Positions 13,566-22,206 of a stretch of 64,000 nucleotides of DNA are shown here, piece by piece. The stretch is from NCBI GenBank assembly GCA_025964695.1, contig JAOPYK010000219.1, positions 46,050 to 110,049 of the forward strand, written 5' to 3'. How positions within the stretch are numbered: position 1 is the first letter of the stretch; each line of letters begins with the position of its first letter. This DNA is from Streptosporangiaceae bacterium. Lineage in GTDB: Bacteria > Actinomycetota > Actinomycetes > Streptosporangiales > Streptosporangiaceae. The notes below the pieces were generated by a model that had not been told where the DNA came from, ran no database searches, and saw only the letters and a list, made by a program, of their open reading frames with translations. Position numbers and translations under genes: made by a program.

Positions 13566-14429
13566 ATGACGGAGGCGCGCCTGCGGACGTTCGTGGCGCT
13601 GGCGGACGCCGGATCGGTGCGGGCGGCGGCCGAACGCCTCGTCGTCACCGAGTCGGCCGTCTCCGCGGCGGTGACCGCATTGGCCCGTGAGGTCGGGGTC
13701 GCGCTGGTGGAACGGGCCGGACGTGGGGTACGCCTGACACCGGCCGGGACGGTGTACGCCGGGTACGCCCGGCAGGTGCTCGGGCTGCTGGAGCAGGGCC
13801 GTGCGGCGGCCCGCGGCGAGGACGACCCGGGCCGGGGGCGGCTACGGCTGGCCGCCGTCACCACCGCGGCCGACCAGGTGCTGCCCGACCTGCTGGCGGC
13901 CTTCCGGGCCCGCCGGCCAGAGGTGGACCTGGCCCTGGAGGTCGGGCCCAGCCGCCGGATCTGGGCCCGGCTGGCCGAGCACGAGGCGGATCTGGTGCTC
14001 GGTGGCCGGCCACCGGCCGGCGTGGCCGCGACCGTGCTCGCCACCCGGGCCAACGACCTGGTCGTGGTCGCCGCGCCGGAGCTGGCATTCGATCTGCACA
14101 CCACGCCCTGGGTGCTGCGCGAACCCGGCTCCGGCACCCGCGCCACGGCGGAGGCCTACCTGGCCGAGCACGACGCCGCGCCACCCAGGCTGGTGCTCGG
14201 CTCCAACGGCGCGGTGATCGCGGGGGCCGCCGCCGGGCTGGGCGCGGCTCTGGTCTCCCGCGACGCGGTGCGGGCCGAACTCGGCGCGGGCCGGCTCGTG
14301 GTCATCGAGGCGCCGGGCACCCCGATGCGCCGGCCGTGGCATGCCGTCGCCGGTCCCGCCCCCACCGCCACCACCCGGCTCTTCGTCGACCATCTGCTCG
14401 CCGCGCCCGGCTGGAGAGCCCCGCGTTGA
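13566..14429 (+). CDS. cbbR: LysR-type regulator CbbR
   Basis: A 287-residue LysR regulator. The N-terminal helix-turn-helix covers residues 1-60 (RLRTFVALADAGSVRAAAERLVVTESAVSAAVTALAREVGVALVERAGRGVRLTPAG split by the linker helix). The effector domain spans ~90-285 with GRLRLAAVTTAADQVLPDLLAAFRARRPEV at its start. CbbR proteins activate cbb operons in response to metabolites such as RuBP or NADPH (family knowledge). The identity rests mainly on its position divergent from cbbL, 154 bp away. Start ATG 13566 follows GGGAGGGAAAGGGGG. Confidence 0.88.
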   Translation: MTEARLRTFVALADAGSVRAAAERLVVTESAVSAAVTALAREVGVALVERAGRGVRLTPAGTVYAGYARQVLGLLEQGRAAARGEDDPGRGRLRLAAVTTAADQVLPDLLAAFRARRPEVDLALEVGPSRRIWARLAEHEADLVLGGRPPAGVAATVLATRANDLVVVAAPELAFDLHTTPWVLREPGSGTRATAEAYLAEHDAAPPRLVLGSNGAVIAGAAAGLGAALVSRDAVRAELGAGRLVVIEAPGTPMRRPWHAVAGPAPTATTRLFVDHLLAAPGWRAPR

Positions 14430-14490
14430 CTCCGGCGCCGCCAGCCCTACGCCCTGCGGGGTGATCTGGGCGACACACCGGCCGCTCAGG

Positions 14491-14518
14491 TTGACATGGC
14501 ATCCAATAGAGGTAGCAA
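14491..14518 (+). promoter_or_regulatory. sigma-70-type promoter candidate
   Basis: TTGACA at 14491-14496 and TAGCAA at 14513-14518 are separated by 16 bp, about 40 bp upstream of the ATG at 14556. The consensus-like -35 box supports it; the -10 box is imperfect. Confidence 0.5.
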
Positions 14519-14555
14519 AATCATGTTCGGTATCCCAGCGAACGAGAGAGCCTCT

Positions 14556-15734
14556 ATGACCGCCGACCGCTCGTACGACATCGTTCTGTTCGGCGCGACC
14601 GGCTTCACCGGCGGGCTGACCGCCGAGTACCTCGCCGCGCACGCGCCGCAAGGGACCCGCTGGGCCGTGGCCGGACGGAACCTGGCCAAGCTCGAGGCGC
14701 TGCGCGAGCGGCTCGCCGCGATCGACCCCGCCTGCAAGCACCTGCCGCTGCTGCAGGCGGACGTCGCCGACCCCGCGTCGATCCGGGCGGTCGCCGAGAG
14801 CACCCGCGTGGTCGTCACCACCGTCGGCCCGTACATCTCCTACGGTGAGCCGCTGGTCGCCGCCTGCGCCGCGGTGGGCACCGACTACCTGGACCTCACC
14901 GGCGAGCCGGAGTTCGTCGACCTGATGTACGTCCGCCACCACGAGCAGGCGCGGGCCACCGGGGCGCGGATCGTGCACGCCTGCGGGTTCGACTCGATCC
15001 CGCACGACCTCGGTGCCTACTTCACCGTTCAGCAGCTGCCCGAGGACGTACCGATCCGGATCGAGGGTTTCGTCCGGGCCAGCGGCACGGCCTCCGGCGG
15101 CACGGCGCACTCCGCGATCACCGCCATGTCCAGGGCCCGGCAGAGCGCCCAGGCGGCGCTGGCCCGGCGCCGGGTCGAGCCGGTCCCGGCCGGACGGCGG
15201 GTCCGCGTCGTCAAGGGCCTGTCGCGCTTCGCCCCGTCATCCGGTGCCTGGACGCTGCCGATGCCCACCATCGACCCGATGGTGGTGACGCGCTCCGCCC
15301 GCGCCCTCGGCCGGTACGGCCCGGACTTCTCCTACGGCCACTTCCTGGCGGTCAAGCATCTGGCGAGCGCGGCCGGAGCGGTCGCCGGTGTCGGCGCGGT
15401 GTTGGCCCTCGCCCAGCTGCCGCCGACCCGCAATCTGCTGCTGCGGCTCAAGAGCCCGGGCGACGGGCCGGGCCCGGACAAGCGCGCCAAGAGCTGGTTC
15501 AACGTCCGCTTCGTCGGGGAGGGCGGCGGCAGGCGCGTAGTCACCGAGGTGGCCGGCGGCGACCCCGGGTACGGCGAGACCGCGAAGATGCTGGCCGAGT
15601 CGGCCCTGTGCCTGGTGCACGACGACCTGCCGGAGACCTCCGGCCAGGTGACCACCGCCGTCGCCATGGGCAACCGGCTCATCGACCGCCTCCAGAAGGC
15701 CGGCATCACCTTCCGGGTCCTGCGGAAGGACTGA
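14556..15734 (+). CDS. saccharopine dehydrogenase-like NAD(P)-binding protein (trans-acting enoyl reductase type)
   Basis: A 392-residue protein with an N-terminal Rossmann fold (YDIVLFGATGFTGGLTAEYLA), then VAGRNLAKLEALRERL and VVTTVGPYISYGEPLVAACAAVGTDYLDLTGE, which is the pattern of the mycobacterial trans-acting enoyl reductase group within the saccharopine dehydrogenase family. A hydrophobic stretch (HLASAAGAVAGVGAVLALAQL) suggests membrane contact. The conserved ESALCLV near the C-terminus also fits. The precise reaction is unknown. Start ATG 14556 with GAGAG upstream. It sits between cbbR and phosphoribulokinase but has its own promoter-like sequence, and a link to CO2 fixation is not implied. 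Confidence 0.8.
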   Translation: MTADRSYDIVLFGATGFTGGLTAEYLAAHAPQGTRWAVAGRNLAKLEALRERLAAIDPACKHLPLLQADVADPASIRAVAESTRVVVTTVGPYISYGEPLVAACAAVGTDYLDLTGEPEFVDLMYVRHHEQARATGARIVHACGFDSIPHDLGAYFTVQQLPEDVPIRIEGFVRASGTASGGTAHSAITAMSRARQSAQAALARRRVEPVPAGRRVRVVKGLSRFAPSSGAWTLPMPTIDPMVVTRSARALGRYGPDFSYGHFLAVKHLASAAGAVAGVGAVLALAQLPPTRNLLLRLKSPGDGPGPDKRAKSWFNVRFVGEGGGRRVVTEVAGGDPGYGETAKMLAESALCLVHDDLPETSGQVTTAVAMGNRLIDRLQKAGITFRVLRKD

Positions 15735-15740
15735 CCACGT

Positions 15741-15781
15741 CGTGATCTCGCGGCCGGCCTGGCCCTGACCACGAGATCACG
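15741..15781. terminator. bidirectional hairpin between converging genes
   Basis: CGTGATCTCG at 15741-15750 pairs perfectly with CGAGATCACG at 15772-15781. It lies between genes that end at 15734 and 15797. Confidence 0.75.
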
Positions 15782-15796
15782 GGGGCCCGGGCCGCG

Positions 15797-16747
15797 CTAG
15801 GCGGCCTGGCGGCGGTCGGCGTTGAGCAGGTGGTAGAGCAGCAGGAGCTGCGTGATGGCGAGCGGGTCGCTGGCGGCGCCGTCGGTGAGACGCCCCAGCG
15901 AGCGCGGGATGCCCGAGGAGACCTCGAGCCGCTCCCAGATCGCCTTCTTGACGATCTCCGACTCTTCCGGCGAGACGTATCCGTGGACGTGCAGGGCGTC
16001 CACCGGCCGGCCGTCGGTGTCGCGGTGCAGCCGCAGGTGCATGCCGCGGTGCTCGGCGTCGTCAAGCACGCCGGTCAGCTCGGGATGGTCGATGGTCGGC
16101 CGGAGCAGTAGTTCCGCCGACAGCGGTGTCTCGGGCGGATCGGTGCGCCCGGCGACCGGCGCGAACCGCACCACGATGTCGGCGAACCGCCGCTGCGGGC
16201 GGATGAAGGCAGCGCTGTCGGGCTCGCGGCGGGCCAGCTCCGCGCGCACCTGGTCGGGCCGGTAGCCGCGTTTGGCGCAGTCCCGCTCGATCTTCCACTC
16301 GTGGCGCAGCGGCTCCGGCGGGTCGAGGTAGACCGTGATGTCGAAGCAGGCCCGGGCCAGGCGGGTGTGCATGGGCAGCAGCCCCTCGACGATGACGAAG
16401 TCGCGCGGCTCCACCAGCTGCGGCCGGACCAGCTCACCGCTGGCGTGGTCGTAGACCGGTTTGAGGATCGGCTCGCCCATGGCCAGCAGTTGAAGGTGCT
16501 GTTCCATGACGTCGATGTGGTTGCAGTCCGGGTGCAGGGCGGTGAACGGCTTGTCCTTGCGCTCCCGGCGGTCGTACCGGTGGTAGTCGTCGACGCAGAC
16601 CGCGGTCATCCGGTCGGCACCGAGACACTGCACCAGCCCCCTGGTGAGCGTCGTTTTGCCCGCCGCGCTGTCCCCGGCGATGGCGAGCATGACGGGGCGC
16701 CGGCCCGATCCGCGCGCCCGGAGCATATGCACGATCCGATGGGACAC
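15797..16747 (-). CDS. prk: phosphoribulokinase
   Basis: Phosphorylates ribulose-5-phosphate to RuBP, the RuBisCO substrate, with ATP. The 316-residue protein has a P-loop GDSAAGKTT at about residues 25-33, then VCVDDYHRYDRRERK, ALHPDCNHIDVMEQHL, KPVYDHASGE, the EGLLPMHT element and FDITVYLDPPEPLRHEWKIERDCAKRG, all diagnostic of the cyanobacterial/plant-like PRK class rather than of uridine kinase. Start ATG at 16747 is preceded by a GGAGGTCC ribosome site. With cbbLSX it gives the two enzymes unique to the Calvin cycle. It is transcribed towards, but separated from, the cbbR strand. Confidence 0.93.
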   Translation of the reverse strand: MSHRIVHMLRARGSGRRPVMLAIAGDSAAGKTTLTRGLVQCLGADRMTAVCVDDYHRYDRRERKDKPFTALHPDCNHIDVMEQHLQLLAMGEPILKPVYDHASGELVRPQLVEPRDFVIVEGLLPMHTRLARACFDITVYLDPPEPLRHEWKIERDCAKRGYRPDQVRAELARREPDSAAFIRPQRRFADIVVRFAPVAGRTDPPETPLSAELLLRPTIDHPELTGVLDDAEHRGMHLRLHRDTDGRPVDALHVHGYVSPEESEIVKKAIWERLEVSSGIPRSLGRLTDGAASDPLAITQLLLLYHLLNADRRQAA

Positions 16748-16920
16748 CTAGGACCTCCAGCCGAGCGGATTCTGTTGTCACTCAAGACGCTAGATCCGGC
16801 CGTAATCGGCACCCTCCCCCCGTTGGGGGAAAACCGGGGGGAAAGGGGGTGAGTCGGGCCTCATATTGTGTCGCGTTCCAAGATCTACTCGTCAGTAGCT
16901 TTGATTGTTATGTTGCCGGA

Positions 16921-17577
16921 ATGGGCGCACCAGTAAGGCTTGTACTCGTCGATGACCACGAAATGATCCTGGCCGGATTGCAGGCGATGCTCGCGGGTTT
17001 CACCGGCCGGGTGCGCGTGGTGGGACAGGCGGGAACCGCGCGCGACGCCACCCGGCTGGTGACCACGCTGCGGCCGGACGTCGTGCTGCTGGACGTACGG
17101 CTCGGGCCCGACAGCGGTCTGGATCTCTGCCGGAGCCTGACCGCCTCCGCCTCGGAGTCACGGGTGGTGTTCCTGTCGGTGTACGACGACGAGCAGTACG
17201 TCTTCGAGGCCCTGCGCGCCGGTGCCAGCGGGTATCTGCTCAAGCGGGTCGACGGCCTGGAACTGGTCCGCCGGCTCGAGGACGTGGTCCGTGGCGAGAC
17301 GGTCATCGAACCGACGCTGGCCGGCCGGATGGCCGCCAGCGCTGCCCGGCTCAACCGGGGCGAGTTCTGGCCGGGCGCCGACCGCGGGCTCACCCAGCGG
17401 GAGAGCGAGGTGCTGTCACTGCTGGTCGCCGGGCTCTCCAACCGGGCCATCGCCGGCCGGCTGGTGCTGAGCGAGGAGACCGTGAAGAGCCATCTTCGGG
17501 CGCTCTACCGAAAACTCGAGGTCTCCGACCGGTCGGCGGCGACGGCGTTCGCGCTCCGCGAGGGGCTGTTCCGTTGA
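16921..17577 (+). CDS. NarL/FixJ-type response regulator
   Basis: A 218-residue regulator. The receiver domain (residues ~5-125) has acidic pocket DD in VLVDDHEM, the phosphoacceptor D in VVLLDVRLG and the conserved K in YLLKRVDG. The LuxR-type helix-turn-helix (~155-215) reads LTQRESEVLSLLVAGLSNRAIAGRL and SEETVKSHLRALYRKL. Start ATG 16921 begins the conserved domain; earlier in-frame starts add an unconserved tail. The cognate kinase follows. The divergent neighbour is phosphoribulokinase, 173 bp away, so control of CO2-fixation genes is possible but unproven. Confidence 0.9.
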   Translation: MGAPVRLVLVDDHEMILAGLQAMLAGFTGRVRVVGQAGTARDATRLVTTLRPDVVLLDVRLGPDSGLDLCRSLTASASESRVVFLSVYDDEQYVFEALRAGASGYLLKRVDGLELVRRLEDVVRGETVIEPTLAGRMAASAARLNRGEFWPGADRGLTQRESEVLSLLVAGLSNRAIAGRLVLSEETVKSHLRALYRKLEVSDRSAATAFALREGLFR

Positions 17578-17674
17578 CCCGGCCGGGGCGACGGCGTACC
17601 GGCCGGGCCGGGGAGCGGCGGTCGCGATCGGCCGGATGCGGCGGGGCGCGGGGCCGGCGCGGGGCGGTACCGCG

Positions 17675-18808
17675 ATGAGTCCGCTGGACCTGCTGCCCAA
17701 GCGCAGCCCGGACCTGCTCACCCGGATCATCTCGGTGGCGTGCTCGGACCGCGATCTGCCGGGCCTCGCCGACGATCTGGCGTCGCTGGTGCTCCGCTCG
17801 GCCTCCGGCCTGACCTTCTGTGACGTCTACGTCCTCGACGAGGAGGGCCGGACCCTCGAATGCGGCGGACGGCCCCCGGTCGCGCTGGGGGAGGGCATGG
17901 TGGGCTGGGTGGCGGCGCACGGACGGCCCCGCAGGCATGACGACCTGCGTGGCGCCACCCTGCCCGTACGAGTCCCCGACGGCGGCACCATCGCGGTGAT
18001 CGACGTACGGGCCGGCCGGCCCTGCCTCCGCCAGGACCTCGAGCTGGCCGAGGCGCTGGCCGCGCTGTTCGCCCCGGTGCTGTGCTCCTGCCGGCGGCTG
18101 CGGACGGCGCGGGAGCGGGAGCACTCGGCCGAACGCTTCGCCGAGCAGGCCGTGCAGGTCCAGGAGGCCGAGCGCGCCCGGCTGGCCGGGGAGATCCATG
18201 ACGGGCTGGCCCAGCGGCTGGCCAGCCTCGGCTTCCACCTGTCCGCCGCCGCCCGGCTGCTCCCCCGGCACCACGAGGAGGCCCACGACCAGATCGTCCT
18301 GGCCCGGGAGCTGTGCGAACTGGCCGCGGCGGAGACCCGCGCGGCGATCGGCGGGCTACGGCCACCGGTGCTGGACGATCTCGGGCTGTCCGCCGCGCTG
18401 GCCACGCTGGCCAGGGAGGCCGGCACCCGGCAGAAGTCCCTCGACGTCACCGTGGCGGTCAGCGGTGAGCTGGAAGCGCCACTGCCCGGACATCTGCAGA
18501 CCGCGCTCTACCGCATCGCCCAGGAGGCGGTCGGCAACTGCCTGCGGCATGCGGAGGCCGGCTGCCTGGACATCGTGCTGGAACACGAACGCGACCGGGT
18601 CGTCCTCACCGTGATCGACGACGGGGCGGGCTTCTCCATCGCGGACGTCTTCGCACCCGGCCGGCGACCGGACTCGTACGGGCTGCGCGGTATGGCCGAA
18701 CGCGCCGAACTCCTCGGCGGCCGGACCACGGTGACCAGCCGCCCCGACGAGGGCACGGCCGTCCGCGCCGTCCTCCCGCTCCGCACCGCCTCACCGTCAC
18801 CTTCGTGA
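17675..18808 (+). CDS. GAF-domain sensor histidine kinase (HisKA_3 / NarX-like)
   Basis: A 377-residue cytoplasmic kinase without transmembrane segments. A GAF-like domain lies at about residues 15-145 and includes several cysteines (LTFCDVYV, LECGGRP, RPCLRQD, PVLCSCRR) that could hold a redox or metal signal. A coiled linker leads to the dimerisation/phosphoacceptor helix with H in ERARLAGEIHDGLAQRL. The HATPase domain follows, with N in AQEAVGNCLRHA, G1 DDGAGF and GLRGMAERAELLGG. Start ATG 17675; a start at 17636 is possible. It pairs with the preceding response regulator. Confidence 0.88.
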   Translation: MSPLDLLPKRSPDLLTRIISVACSDRDLPGLADDLASLVLRSASGLTFCDVYVLDEEGRTLECGGRPPVALGEGMVGWVAAHGRPRRHDDLRGATLPVRVPDGGTIAVIDVRAGRPCLRQDLELAEALAALFAPVLCSCRRLRTAREREHSAERFAEQAVQVQEAERARLAGEIHDGLAQRLASLGFHLSAAARLLPRHHEEAHDQIVLARELCELAAAETRAAIGGLRPPVLDDLGLSAALATLAREAGTRQKSLDVTVAVSGELEAPLPGHLQTALYRIAQEAVGNCLRHAEAGCLDIVLEHERDRVVLTVIDDGAGFSIADVFAPGRRPDSYGLRGMAERAELLGGRTTVTSRPDEGTAVRAVLPLRTASPSPS

Positions 18809-18831
18809 TGTGAGCCGCCATGCCGTGACGG

Positions 18832-20487
18832 TCACTGGTAGCCGCGGATGTCGCGGAAGACCGAGGTGAGGGACTGGCTGCGGGCGTCGAAGGTACGGCC
18901 GCCGGTGAGCTGGGCCAGCTGGTTCATCTCATCGGCCCTGCCCTCGCCGAACAAGATCGTGAAGACCGGCACTCCCTGCAGCACGCCTGGGTAACGGGCG
19001 CGGAAGGCGGCGAAGTCCGTTCCGGAGGTGTTCTGCCCATCGGTCATCAGGACGATCGAGGTGAACCGGCCTTCGTTCTGGGCGGCCTCCTTCTTCACCA
19101 GGTCCAAGGCCTGCCCCAGGCTGTCGTAGATCGCGGTGCCGCCACCGCTGGACAGCGAACGCGCGAAGGACCTGATCCTGCCCAGCTCGGCTTCGGGCCG
19201 CACCTCCGGCACGGCGTACGACTCCGCCGTCTTGGGCCGGGAGCTGAACGGGATCAGCGTCACCGACTCGCGGTTGTGGAACCGCTGGAAGCGGCCGGCG
19301 AGGCTGCCGTCGGCGCCGGTCAGCCCGATCAAGGCATTCCGCAGCCCGTCGATCCGGTCGCCCTGCATGGATCCGGACACGTCCAGGACGTAGATCGTGC
19401 GGGCCGGGCGGCGCAACCGGTCGTAGAAGGCTCCGATCAGCGCGTCCGCCACGTCCAGCCGGTCCGGGAACGGCAGCTCGGCGGGTACGCCCGGGAACCG
19501 GGTGGCATCCGGCCGGACACCGGGCACCACCGGGCGCCGGTACACCTGGGCCATGATCCGGCGCTGGACCTCCGGGCGCCGCAGATAGTCCGTCAGCTTG
19601 CGGAAACCCTCCTTGGCGCCGGCGGGGGCCGAGCCCAGGAGCGTCAGCGGATAATCCGCGGTGATCACTCCGTCGTGGGGATAGATGAGGGTCAGCGGCT
19701 CCGGCAACCGCCCGGAGGCGTTGAGCGCCAGCAGCACGGACTCGTAGTTCACCAGGCCGTCGAGCGGGCTCTCCCCGTCCTGGCCGACCCGCCTGACGTA
19801 GGAGTCCGACAGCCAGCCGGAAGAGCCCGCGGTAAGGGTCTGACCGGCGAAGAAGCTCTTCAGCCGGGGGGCCGCCCTTTCGATGCCGGCGACGTTCAGC
19901 CCGGACCTGCCACCGGCCAGCGCCGAGGCGACGGCCACGAGCGCGGAGAACCCGGAGTTGGACGCGGCCGGGCTGGTCATCCCGTAGCTGAACTTCCCGT
20001 TCCCCGCGGCCGCCGCGATCTCCGCCCAGGTCGGCGGGGTCCGGTCCCAGCCGAGCCTGGTGGCGACCGAGGCCCTCAGGCCGAGTATGACCGGGGAGGC
20101 CATCGTCTCGGCCGAGTCCCTGATCTTCGACTCGGCCTCGGGATGGAGGTTGAGGTAGCGGTTCGAGGAGAACCAGATGGCGTCGTAGCGGCCGTCGGCC
20201 TTGCCGTCGATGACCTGCTGGACCCCGTCCAGCGTGCCGACATGGTCGAGCTTGACGCTGACCCCGGTGTCCTTCCTGGCCTGGTCGAGGATCGGCTTGA
20301 GATCCGCCAGCTCGCTTCCGGCCAGCACCCTCAGCGTCCCGGCCGGCGACCGGTCGCCGCCGGACCCCATGCACCCTGCCGCTCCGAGCAGGAGGAGAGC
20401 GGTCAGCGCCGCCCATACGCGCCGCAGCGCCAAGTCGCGCTCCAGCCGGCGCGGAAGATCTTTGATCTTGTTATTGAATCGGTTCAT
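18832..20487 (-). CDS. lipoprotein fusing a substrate-binding-like domain to a von Willebrand A domain
   Basis: A 551-residue exported lipoprotein. After a basic N-region and hydrophobic stretch the lipobox LLGAAGC places the lipid cysteine at C39. Residues ~50-340 resemble a type 2 periplasmic binding fold (TLRVLAGSELADLKPILDQARKDTGVSV; YDAIWFSSNRYL; SPVILGLRASVATRLGW). Residues ~362-545 form a VWA domain with a complete MIDAS: D369-x-S371-x-S373, a later T in GGGTAIYDSL and D in VLMTDGQNTSG. It should sit on the outer face of the membrane and bind a ligand plus divalent metal. Known relatives are annotated only by domain; function is unknown. It is apparently monocistronic and converges on the kinase gene. 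Confidence 0.85.
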   Translation of the reverse strand: MNRFNNKIKDLPRRLERDLALRRVWAALTALLLLGAAGCMGSGGDRSPAGTLRVLAGSELADLKPILDQARKDTGVSVKLDHVGTLDGVQQVIDGKADGRYDAIWFSSNRYLNLHPEAESKIRDSAETMASPVILGLRASVATRLGWDRTPPTWAEIAAAAGNGKFSYGMTSPAASNSGFSALVAVASALAGGRSGLNVAGIERAAPRLKSFFAGQTLTAGSSGWLSDSYVRRVGQDGESPLDGLVNYESVLLALNASGRLPEPLTLIYPHDGVITADYPLTLLGSAPAGAKEGFRKLTDYLRRPEVQRRIMAQVYRRPVVPGVRPDATRFPGVPAELPFPDRLDVADALIGAFYDRLRRPARTIYVLDVSGSMQGDRIDGLRNALIGLTGADGSLAGRFQRFHNRESVTLIPFSSRPKTAESYAVPEVRPEAELGRIRSFARSLSSGGGTAIYDSLGQALDLVKKEAAQNEGRFTSIVLMTDGQNTSGTDFAAFRARYPGVLQGVPVFTILFGEGRADEMNQLAQLTGGRTFDARSQSLTSVFRDIRGYQ

Positions 20488-20589
20488 GTGTGCTACGAGC
20501 TTGACGACATGAACCGTACGGCTGGTAACGGGAAAGTGGCGGTCAGGGGACGCGGAACGTACCGGGACAAGCCGTCAGGAACCAGAGTG

Positions 20590-20907
20590 TCAGAACCCGC
20601 GTTTCAGCACCCGGCTGAGCGCGGCCGCCACCTCTTCGGAAAGTTCGGGGTTCAGCGCCTCGGACTCCTCCTGCGGGCGCTCCGCGCTCCGCACGTGACC
20701 GCAGTCGCGGCACTCGACCTCACCCAGCCGACAGACCAGGTCGATCGACCCACAACCGGCACAACCGTCAAGCTCGGCCGCCCAGTCCGCGGCGGCCTGG
20801 CAGACCGGGCAGACGAGTATCTGCCGGTCCGCGCGGACACCGCGCTTCCACTGGCTCGCGCCGCGGACCGGGTCACTCTGCCGGGTACCGCATCGGAAGC
20901 AGGGCAT
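20590..20907 (-). CDS. small double zinc-ribbon protein
   Basis: A 105-residue protein with four CxxC knuckles: CFRCG near the N-terminus, CPVC at about 33-36, CAGC at about 49-52 and CRDC at about 66-69. It probably forms two zinc ribbons. The C-terminal 35 residues are acidic and helical. Such proteins often bind nucleic acid or act as metal-sensing adapters, but nothing here fixes a role. It lies downstream of the peroxiredoxin gene on the same strand, with a hairpin between them. Confidence 0.7.
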   Translation of the reverse strand: MPCFRCGTRQSDPVRGASQWKRGVRADRQILVCPVCQAAADWAAELDGCAGCGSIDLVCRLGEVECRDCGHVRSAERPQEESEALNPELSEEVAAALSRVLKRGF

Positions 20908-20940
20908 GGCCCCTCCGGTGTCCAGCCGGCCCTGGTTCAG

Positions 20941-20990
20941 GGCCCGCTCTCGATCCCGGCTCCCGGCCCGCTCCCTCGCGAGAGCGGGCC
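20941..20990. terminator. hairpin after peroxiredoxin gene
   Basis: GGCCCGCTCTCG at 20941-20952 pairs perfectly with CGAGAGCGGGCC at 20979-20990 across a 26-nt loop, directly downstream of the leftward peroxiredoxin gene ending at 21000. Confidence 0.65.
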
Positions 20991-20999
20991 GGTCCCGGA

Positions 21000-21461
21000 T
21001 CAGGAAAACTCGGCGAGCGCCTTGCGGTACTCGCTGATGTCACGAGCGTCGGGGATCGCGTTCTCGACCTTCCAACGCACGACACCCTGCTTGTCGATGA
21101 TGAAGGTGCCGCGGGTGGCCAGCCCCTTCTCCGCGTCGAAGACACCGTACGAGTCCGCGACCGCGCCGTGTGGCCAGAAGTCCGACAGCAGCGGGAACTG
21201 GTAGTTCTCCTGCTCGCTCCAGGCACGGTGCGTGAACACCGAGTCCACGGAGACCGCGATGACCTGGACGTCGTCGCCGCCCAGGGTGGGCAGCTCGTCC
21301 CGGATGGTGCACAACTCGCCGGTGCAGATGCCGCTGAACGCCAGCGGGTGGAACACGAGCACGACGTCTTTCTTCCCGCGGAAGTCCGACAGCTTCACCG
21401 GTGTCCCGTGCTGGTCCTTCAGTTCGAAATCCGGTGCGCTGCCACCGACCTCAACCGTCAT
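21000..21461 (-). CDS. ahpE: AhpE-type peroxiredoxin
   Basis: A 153-residue cytosolic thiol peroxidase. The peroxidatic cysteine is C46 in the canonical P-x3-S-x2-C loop PLAFSGIC. The run FPLLSDFWPHGAVADSYGVF is nearly identical to mycobacterial AhpE, which is a one-cysteine enzyme. Here a second cysteine, C51 in CTGELC, sits five residues on and could act as resolving cysteine as in some PrxQ/BCP proteins; that is inference. Start ATG 21461. The gene is beside DUF3052 and near aceE, the same order as ahpE-Rv2239c-aceE in Mycobacterium tuberculosis. Confidence 0.92.
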   Translation of the reverse strand: MTVEVGGSAPDFELKDQHGTPVKLSDFRGKKDVVLVFHPLAFSGICTGELCTIRDELPTLGGDDVQVIAVSVDSVFTHRAWSEQENYQFPLLSDFWPHGAVADSYGVFDAEKGLATRGTFIIDKQGVVRWKVENAIPDARDISEYRKALAEFS

Positions 21462-21555
21462 GTGACGTCCCTTCGTTGAACTGGGCGGATAGTCCAGACC
21501 TCAGTCTGCCAGCCCGCCCTGGCACCCGAGTCGCCGAGGGGGAACAGCCCTATCA

Positions 21556-21590
21556 CGCCTCCGGCAGGCCGATACGTCATGCCGGAGGCG
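21556..21590. terminator. hairpin after DUF3052 gene
   Basis: CGCCTCCGGCA at 21556-21566 pairs perfectly with TGCCGGAGGCG at 21580-21590 around a 13-nt loop, downstream of the leftward gene ending at 21639. Confidence 0.7.
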
Positions 21591-21638
21591 CGCCGGGCCC
21601 CGCGCCCGGCGAGGCCGTCCCACGGAAGTGCCGTTGAT

Positions 21639-22067
21639 TCAGCGGCGCGCCTTAGGGGCGACCAGCCGGGTGCCGGACCAGTCCTTGGCGGCACTCACGC
21701 TGCTCGTCTGGGACAGCCCCGCCGTGGGCGAGGCCTCGTCGATGTCGCTGGGTTCGACGTGGCCGTCACGGCCAGCCTTCGGCGTCAGCAGCCAGATGTG
21801 GCCACCGTCCGCCAGCGACGTGCGTGCGTCGACGAGCCCGTCGACGAGGTCGCCGTCCTCCTCGCGCCACCACAGCAGCACGACATCGACCACCTCCTCG
21901 TAGTCCTCATCGACCAGCTCGGCTCCCGTGACGATCTCGATCGAGCTACGCAGCTCGTCGTCGCAGTCGTCGTCCCAGCCGATCTCCTGCACCACCTGGC
22001 TCGCCCTGAAGCCGAGCCGTTCGGCCAGGCCGCGCTCTGTCTGCGCCTGACCCGCGGTCGCGCTCAC
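21639..22067 (-). CDS. DUF3052 family protein
   Basis: A 142-residue conserved actinobacterial protein. The conserved core reads AERLGFRASQVVQEIGWDDDCDDELRSSIE, then DEDYEEVVDVVLLWWREEDGDLVD and GHIWLLTPKAGRDGHVEPSDIDEAS. It is acidic, has no signal or membrane segment, and its function is not known. I set the start at GTG 22067 because GGAGG lies 8 nt upstream and the homologous region begins there. Its neighbours, an AhpE-like peroxiredoxin on one side and aceE on the other, reproduce a conserved actinobacterial gene order. Confidence 0.88.
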   Translation of the reverse strand: MSATAGQAQTERGLAERLGFRASQVVQEIGWDDDCDDELRSSIEIVTGAELVDEDYEEVVDVVLLWWREEDGDLVDGLVDARTSLADGGHIWLLTPKAGRDGHVEPSDIDEASPTAGLSQTSSVSAAKDWSGTRLVAPKARR

Positions 22068-22206
22068 GAACGTCCTCCAATTTCGATCTTCGGCCCCCCT
22101 AGTGGGGCTCGCCTCCGCCGCAGCGGTGTTTGCCGGACAGTTCACACAAGTGACCTGCCCTTGCGCAAGTGTCTAAGCAGGTTCTGAATGAAGCAGGCCA
22201 CTTCCC

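Noticed and set aside
14556..15734. Saccharopine dehydrogenase-like gene as part of the Calvin-cycle operon
   Set aside because: It has its own promoter-like sequence, is opposite in strand to cbbLSX and prk, and belongs to a lipid-type reductase group.
22160..22169. Palindrome CTTGCGCAAG upstream of the DUF3052 gene as an operator
   Set aside because: It is only 10 bp, lies between two same-strand genes, and has no partner site or adjacent regulator to support a role.
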